18,526 nucleotides of DNA, taken from assembly GCA_030043835.1 (NCBI GenBank), contig JASHWY010000174.1, positions 1 through 18,526 of the forward strand. The letters are read 5' to 3'. Both the position numbers and the translations under genes were made by a program. The notes under the pieces were generated by a model that did no database searches, was not told where the DNA came from, and saw only the letters and a program-made list of their open reading frames with translations. This document shows, piece by piece, positions 14,833-18,526 of the stretch. Each line of letters opens with the position of its first letter. Within the stretch, counting starts at the first letter, position 1. This stretch comes from Thermoplasmata archaeon. Lineage in GTDB: Archaea; Thermoplasmatota; Thermoplasmata; Lutacidiplasmatales; UBA184.

Positions 14833-15805
14833 GGGATCCCCCTCGTCGGGGGACCCCCCGGCGGGGCCGGGGCAGGAGCAAGTGCTCGAGGATCGCTTTC
14901 TGAGCGTGCAGCCGGTTCTCGGCTTGGTCCCAGGCTGCTGACTGCGCGCCGTCCAGCACCGAATCGGTGATCTCCTGCCCGCGGTGGGCGGGAAGGTCGT
15001 GGAGGACGAACGCGTCCGGCTTCGCGAGGCGCAGGAGGGCGTCGTTGACCTGATAGCCCGCGAACGCGGCGAGCCGAGCCGCCTCCTCGGCCTCGTCCCC
15101 CATCGAGACCCAGACGTCGGTGTAGAGGGCGTCGGCGCTGAGGACGGCTTCCTTGGGGTCGGTCGTGAACGTGAGGTGCGCCCCGGTAGACCGAGCCAGC
15201 GTCTCGGCTGCGGCCACGACGTCGGGCTTCGGCCGATAGTTCTCGGGGGTGGCGGCGACCAGGTCGAGGCCGACCGCGGCCGCACCCAAAAGGAGCGAGT
15301 GGAGCACGTTGTTCCCATCTCCGACCCACGCGATCCGGTGACCTCGGAGCACTCCGTTCCATCGCTCGCTCATCGTGAGGAGGTCGGCGACCACCTGGCA
15401 CGGGTGCTCCCGATCGTCGAGCGCGTTGATGACCGGGACACTCGCCCATTTCGCAAGCTCGGTCACGTCCGCGTGGTGGAACGCTCGGTAGCAGATCGCG
15501 TCGACAAACCGCGAAAGGACCCGGGCGGTGTCGGCGATCGTCTCGCCACGGCCGAGCTGAAGGTCCCGCGAGGACAGGTAGAGCGCGTGGCCGCCCAGGT
15601 CGTTCATCGCGACCTCGAACGACGTCCGCGTGCGGGTCGACGATTTCTCGAAGACCATCGCGAGGTTCTTCCCCGCGAGGGTAGGTCTAAGGATTCCCCG
15701 ATGGCGCTCCGACTTGAAGAGCGCCGCGCGCGCGAGGATCTCACCGAGCTCGCTCGCGAGGTCGAGGATCGAAAGGAAATCCTTCCGGCCTTGCGACGAA
15801 GTCAT
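14798..15805 (-). CDS. argF: Ornithine carbamoyltransferase
   Basis: This enzyme makes citrulline from ornithine and carbamoyl phosphate in arginine synthesis. I prefer the ATG at 15805 (335 aa) over the GTG at 15817, because it lies 27 nt from a TATA box and has GGGGTGG upstream. Using numbering from the GTG, STRTRTSFE binds carbamoyl phosphate (60-68), HPCQ is at 138-141 and the ornithine-specific DVWVSMG at 234-240. The usual HCLP loop reads HDLPAHRG (273-280), so the ornithine-contacting Cys is Asp (GAC, 14996-14998). The family ends near RLHAQKAILEHLLL. About 24 extra Arg/Gly/Ser/Pro residues follow and overlap mbf1. It is divergent from the thiolase gene. Confidence 0.93.
   Translation of the reverse strand: MTSSQGRKDFLSILDLASELGEILARAALFKSERHRGILRPTLAGKNLAMVFEKSSTRTRTSFEVAMNDLGGHALYLSSRDLQLGRGETIADTARVLSRFVDAICYRAFHHADVTELAKWASVPVINALDDREHPCQVVADLLTMSERWNGVLRGHRIAWVGDGNNVLHSLLLGAAAVGLDLVAATPENYRPKPDVVAAAETLARSTGAHLTFTTDPKEAVLSADALYTDVWVSMGDEAEEAARLAAFAGYQVNDALLRLAKPDAFVLHDLPAHRGQEITDSVLDGAQSAAWDQAENRLHAQKAILEHLLLPRPRRGVPRRGGSPTRSGSSRARP
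14837..14853. terminator. G+C hairpin between convergent mbf1 and argF
   Basis: TCCCCC (14837-14842) pairs with GGGGGA (14848-14853) across a TCGTC loop. It begins 4 nt after the mbf1 stop and falls inside the run-on tail of argF. G/C tracts continue on both sides (CCCCCCGGCGGGG). No U-tract is present, so termination is uncertain. Confidence 0.3.
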
Positions 15806-15828
15806 CGAGCGGTCCACCCCGCTCGCGG

Positions 15829-15836
15829 ATTAAGGT
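15829..15836 (-). promoter_or_regulatory. Candidate TATA box for argF, leaderless
   Basis: The minus strand reads CCTTAAT just upstream of argF. Its centre is about 27 nt from the ATG at 15805 and only about 15 nt from the GTG at 15817. This supports the ATG as start and predicts a leaderless mRNA. Confidence 0.45.
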
Positions 15837-15858
15837 GTTCCGGCGGGAGCGTTTCACC

Positions 15859-15866
15859 CTTATAGA
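15859..15866 (+). promoter_or_regulatory. Candidate TATA box for the thiolase-DUF35 operon
   Basis: CTTATAGA lies about 36 nt before the GTG at 15898, in the short divergent gap shared with argF. A start about 25 nt downstream leaves a leader near 10 nt containing GGTG. Confidence 0.5.
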
Positions 15867-15897
15867 CGGCGTCGAATTGGGGCGTTAGGGTGTCTCC

Positions 15898-17334
15898 GTG
15901 CCGGCCCGCTCGAAGGCCCGTGCGATGGCTCGCCCCCGGCGCCGACCGACCGCGCCCGCTCGCGTGGCGACTCCGCCGTCGAAAGGGCGCCGGGTCTTCA
16001 TGGTGACCGGAGGCGTGACGAAGTTCGCGAAGGCCCATCCGGCGATGGACTTCCGGTTGATGGTGAAGCGCGCGTACGACTACGCGCTCAAAGGAATTCC
16101 GAACCTCTCGGCCGATCGGATTGACGGCTCCCGGATCTCCTACTTCTCCGACCACTTTGCTCGTCAGCTCAAGGCAGCGAGCATGGTCCAAGACTATCTC
16201 GGTCTCAATCCGAAAGGCTCGGTCCGGATCGAGTGGGGCGGTGCGACCGGCGGAGAGTGCTTCCAGGCGGCCTACGAGGCCGTCGCGAGCGGGCGGATGG
16301 ACGTCTGCCTAGCCGCCGGCTTCGAGACGATGAGCCGCGTGGCCACGTGGAAGGGCAACGAATTCATCGCGCTCGCCTCCGACACGAACTTCGACTTCCC
16401 GCTCGGTGGCTTCTACACGGGCTACTACGCGCTCATGGTCGTCCGCCACATCTACGAGTACTTACGTCTGCGCAAGTTCGCGGACGTGAAGGACGAGCGC
16501 GAGGCCCAGCGTCTCGCGATTGCGGAAGGGAGCCGCATCATGAGCTTGGTCTCGGTGAAGAACCACGTGAACGCGCTCCACAACCCGTATGCGCAGTATC
16601 CGAAGCGGCTCACGGTCGAGGACGTGCTGCGCTCCGAGATGATCAGCTACCCTCTGACGCGCGAGCAGATCTGCACGATGAGCGACGGCGCGGCCGTGGC
16701 CGTTCTCTGCGACGCCGAGCGCGCGAAGGAGTTCACCGACCGGCCCGTGCGCATCATCGGCGTCGGTACGGGCACCGACACGATGCGTCTCGCGGACCGA
16801 CCGTTCGGCAAGGTCCCGCTCCTTCCGCACGAGCGGTCGCGCGACTACGAGGACCTACCGTACCCCGGCGTCCACTCGTTTAGGGCGGGGCGGGCCGCCG
16901 GGATCGAGGCCTACCGGCACGCGGGCATCACGAACCCGATCCGGGAGCTCGACTTCCTCGAGCTCCACGACGCCTACGCATCGAGCGAGATCCAGACGTA
17001 CGAGGACCTTGGGCTGTGCCGGTACGGGGAGGGGTACTCGTTCGTCGAGCGTGGCGACCCGTTCCTCAAGGGGATTGACTACGGCTTTCCGGTACCGCGC
17101 GCGGGGAAGATCCCGGTGAATCCGTCCGGAGGCCTCATCGCGTGCGGGCATCCGGTCGGCGCGACCGGGCTCATGCAGGGGGTCTTCGCCTTCTGGCAGC
17201 TTCAGGAGACGATCGGAAAACACTTCGGCGACCCGACCCTCCAGCTTTCGAAGCCGAAGCGGGGCGCGATCCACAGCCACGCGGGAACCGGCTCGTCCGT
17301 CACCGTGTCGATCCTCGAGCGGGGGTTCCCATGA
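15898..17334 (+). CDS. Thiolase-fold (SCP2/lipid-transfer-like) protein lacking the nucleophilic Cys
   Basis: This is a 478-aa thiolase superfamily protein, but probably not a standard acetyl-CoA acetyltransferase. About 30 basic residues precede the fold, which begins near VFMVTGGVTKFAK (33-45). At the position of the archaeal motif ENFCATG the sequence reads EWGGATGGECF (112-122), so residue 115 is Gly (GGT, 16240-16242) instead of Cys. C121 is six residues on. Other sites are kept: LHDAYASSE (356-364, H357), the GHPVGATG loop (417-424, H418), and HSHAGTGSS near the end. Its stop overlaps the start of a DUF35 partner gene (ATGA). Cys-less Ltp2-type aldolases also pair with DUF35 proteins, so an aldolase or another CoA-ester role is plausible. 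The GTG start has GGTG upstream. Internal ATGs at 15925 and 16000 are alternatives. Confidence 0.82.
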   Translation: MPARSKARAMARPRRRPTAPARVATPPSKGRRVFMVTGGVTKFAKAHPAMDFRLMVKRAYDYALKGIPNLSADRIDGSRISYFSDHFARQLKAASMVQDYLGLNPKGSVRIEWGGATGGECFQAAYEAVASGRMDVCLAAGFETMSRVATWKGNEFIALASDTNFDFPLGGFYTGYYALMVVRHIYEYLRLRKFADVKDEREAQRLAIAEGSRIMSLVSVKNHVNALHNPYAQYPKRLTVEDVLRSEMISYPLTREQICTMSDGAAVAVLCDAERAKEFTDRPVRIIGVGTGTDTMRLADRPFGKVPLLPHERSRDYEDLPYPGVHSFRAGRAAGIEAYRHAGITNPIRELDFLELHDAYASSEIQTYEDLGLCRYGEGYSFVERGDPFLKGIDYGFPVPRAGKIPVNPSGGLIACGHPVGATGLMQGVFAFWQLQETIGKHFGDPTLQLSKPKRGAIHSHAGTGSSVTVSILERGFP

Positions 17335-17858
17335 AGGCGCGTCCACCGACGTTTACGAAGTTCCGAGAGGTGCAGGCGGAGCTCGACCGCTCCGGGGCCG
17401 CGCTCTTCCGCGACGCCGACGGCGTCGAGAGCCTCGTGATCCGCTACCCCTACTCGATCCAGTACATCCACAGCTACGCCGAGGACACGCCGTTCTTCCT
17501 CGGCCTCGCGGAGGGGCGCCTGCGCGGATCGAAGTGTCGGCGCGTCAAATGCGGGTTCGTCTACGCGACCCCGAGAGGCCACTGCATGGTCTGCGGGTCC
17601 CCGACCGAGTGGGTCGACCTTCCCGACCATGGCCGCCTCCACTCGTGGACCACGTGCCACTTCGGCAGCGAAGCGTTCCTCAAGGAGACCCCGTACAACC
17701 TCGGGCTCGTCGAGTTCTCGGGCGTCGGGAGCCTTCTCCTCGTCCGCTTGAAGGACGCCGTCGAGTCGGACCTCTTTGTCGGCATGCCGGTCGAGGCTCG
17801 GTTCAGCCCGAACCCGACGTACTCGATCACCGACGTCTGGTTCGTGCCGTCCCGCTGA
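17331..17858 (+). CDS. DUF35 Zn-ribbon/OB-fold partner of the thiolase-like protein
   Basis: DUF35 proteins dock on thiolase-fold enzymes and supply a CoA-binding OB fold. Known examples are the archaeal thiolase/HMG-CoA synthase complex and Ltp2-ChsH2. The 175-aa protein has an N-terminal helical region (SIQYIHSYAEDTPFFLGLAE), a zinc ribbon (C69, C74, C85, C88), and an OB-like beta domain (GRLHSWTTCHFGSEAFLKE, NLGLVEFSG, VGMPVEARFS). The first Cys pair is spaced C-x4-C rather than the common C-x2-C. The ATG overlaps the thiolase stop by 4 nt, so the two are made together, presumably as a complex. A longer open frame begins at 17142, but its first part is out-of-frame thiolase sequence and lacks domain similarity. 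Confidence 0.9.
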   Translation: MKARPPTFTKFREVQAELDRSGAALFRDADGVESLVIRYPYSIQYIHSYAEDTPFFLGLAEGRLRGSKCRRVKCGFVYATPRGHCMVCGSPTEWVDLPDHGRLHSWTTCHFGSEAFLKETPYNLGLVEFSGVGSLLLVRLKDAVESDLFVGMPVEARFSPNPTYSITDVWFVPSR

Positions 17859-17877
17859 GCCAAGGGCCCGCGCAGGC

Positions 17878-18453
17878 CTACCCCTGAGGAGACAGCCCGA
17901 CCAGGTCGAGGATGTCGCCGTGCCCGCGTCCGATTTCTAACCGGGGGAGGTGGGCGACGTCGACGAACCTGAGCTCGCGCCACGCCCGGGCTTTGGGCGG
18001 AGTCGCCGACGGCCAGAGGCCCTCGAAGAGGAAGTGGACGTCCCAGTGAGGGTCGCGCGATTCGGCCGACGGTCGGGGGGTCGACTCGGAGACCACGGTC
18101 GGCCCCGTAACGGGCGGTAGCGGGCTCTCGAGCTGCTCCCGCGCGATCCGCGCGGCGGATTCTTGGGGACCCTCGAAGAAGAGCCACTGGCTCGCGGGTA
18201 GAAGCCACTTGGCGCCGATCGTCGCGACGCGGGACGGGTCGAGGCCTCCCAAGTGGTACCACGGTGCCGCGGGGTCGAGGCGGCCCAACAGCACGTCGGT
18301 CGGTCGGCTGGGCGCCCTAAGGATGAGGAACGTAGAAAGGCAGAGTCCGTTCGCAGGAACGACCCAGTAGCCGGGCGCCTCGGAGGCCGCGCCGGGCCTG
18401 AGTCGGGTGAATCGGCGGTCGCTCTCCGGACCTCGTTGCGGAGAGTCCCTCAT
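17878..18453 (-). CDS. Nudix-fold-like protein with degenerate Nudix box, uncertain
   Basis: I am not certain of the family. The 191-aa protein has beta-rich segments (NGLCLSTFLILR, VLLGRLDP, WYHLGGLDP). A region with Nudix-box spacing comes next: WLLPASQWLFFEGPQESAAR, then IAREQLES. Against Gx5Ex7REUxEE, E94, R102 and E106 are kept, but the Gly is Ser, the Glu after Arg is Ile and the last Glu is Gln. The second half has HWDVHFLFEGLWPS and a conserved-looking WRELRFVDVAHLP, RLEIGRGHGDILDL end. It could be a Nudix hydrolase with altered metal binding or an unrelated archaeal family. It starts 17 nt after the tRNA-Phe 3' end on the same strand. The upstream bases are pyrimidine-rich with no ribosome-binding site. 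Confidence 0.6.
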   Translation of the reverse strand: MRDSPQRGPESDRRFTRLRPGAASEAPGYWVVPANGLCLSTFLILRAPSRPTDVLLGRLDPAAPWYHLGGLDPSRVATIGAKWLLPASQWLFFEGPQESAARIAREQLESPLPPVTGPTVVSESTPRPSAESRDPHWDVHFLFEGLWPSATPPKARAWRELRFVDVAHLPRLEIGRGHGDILDLVGLSPQG

Positions 18454-18470
18454 GGCTCGGAAGGAGGAAG

Positions 18471-18526
18471 TGCCGCGGGCCGGGCTTGAACCGGCGGCTT
18501 CAAGATCTTCAGTCTTGCACTCTCCC
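18471..18526 (-). tRNA. tRNA-Phe (GAA), 5' part cut by window edge
   Basis: Read on the minus strand, the 3' two thirds of a tRNA are visible. The D-arm end comes first (GGGAGAGT). The anticodon stem CAAGA/TCTTG then encloses CTGAAGA, with anticodon GAA at 18508-18510. A 5-nt variable loop, the T-stem GCCGG/CCGGC around TTCAAGC, and the acceptor 3' strand CCGCGGC with discriminator A (18471) follow. CCA is not encoded (CTT follows). About 18 bases of the 5' end, including the acceptor 5' strand, lie beyond the window. Confidence 0.93.

Noticed and set aside
17142..17330. N-terminal extension of the DUF35 gene inside the thiolase
   Set aside because: Translation there is a shifted reading of the thiolase C-terminus. 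The ATG at 17331 overlaps the thiolase stop by ATGA and starts the conserved protein.
1..18526. CRISPR array, insertion sequence, integrase or phage gene
   Set aside because: I saw no regularly spaced repeats, transposase or recombinase motifs, or terminal inverted repeats. The content is core metabolism and information processing.

Overview
The window is archaeal chromosomal DNA with very high G+C and genes packed tightly. The evidence is pelota (PelA), an Rpo3/RpoD subunit with both a Zn loop and an Fe-S domain, the S13-S4-S11-RpoD gene order, EF-1alpha, MBF1, an MJ0882-type methyltransferase, the archaeal pterin aldolase MptD, and TATA boxes about 27-32 nt upstream of several start codons. 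A G+C-rich member of the Thermoplasmatota is my guess for the lineage, but that is inference. I see no insertion sequence, integrase, CRISPR array or phage gene. This is core genome, not an island.

Layout. Positions 1-917 (+) hold the 3' part of pelA, which runs tail-to-tail into a long minus-strand block. That block, read from 6926 down to 859, contains a stand-alone Lrp-type RAM domain, a 3-TM protein, a DUF62 SAM hydroxide adenosyltransferase homologue, DnaJ and an MJ0882-like methyltransferase. A separate promoter then appears to drive rps13-rps4-rps11-rpoD. Positions 7087-9657 (+) carry an MFS transporter and a citrate synthase, each with its own TATA box. Positions 13084-9626 (-) form a five-gene unit: EF-1alpha, S10, phosphatidylserine (archaetidylserine) decarboxylase, a CDP-alcohol phosphatidyltransferase (probable serine transferase), and MptD. 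A 455-nt stretch without a clear gene (13085-13539) separates it from three plus-strand genes: a short methyltransferase-like ORF, a 2-TM protein and MBF1. Ornithine carbamoyltransferase (-) and a thiolase-fold/DUF35 pair (+) are divergent. The window ends with a Nudix-like gene (-) placed directly after a tRNA-Phe that the window edge cuts.

How the genes work together. The minus-strand blocks combine translation and transcription genes (S13, S4, S11, Rpo3, EF-1alpha, S10) with other functions. The tuf-rps10 unit runs on, with 4-nt gaps or overlaps, into two consecutive steps of aminophospholipid synthesis and then a pterin enzyme.

Most interesting points: (1) the thiolase-fold protein has Gly where the nucleophilic Cys should be, yet keeps its DUF35 partner, which suggests non-Claisen chemistry; (2) the DUF62 enzyme has Asp in place of the family's catalytic His; (3) the EF-1alpha/S10/lipid/pterin operon is unusual; (4) several minus-strand genes, and pelA, carry G/R/S/P-rich run-on tails of about 20-26 residues, and most of these overlap the next gene or a G+C hairpin.
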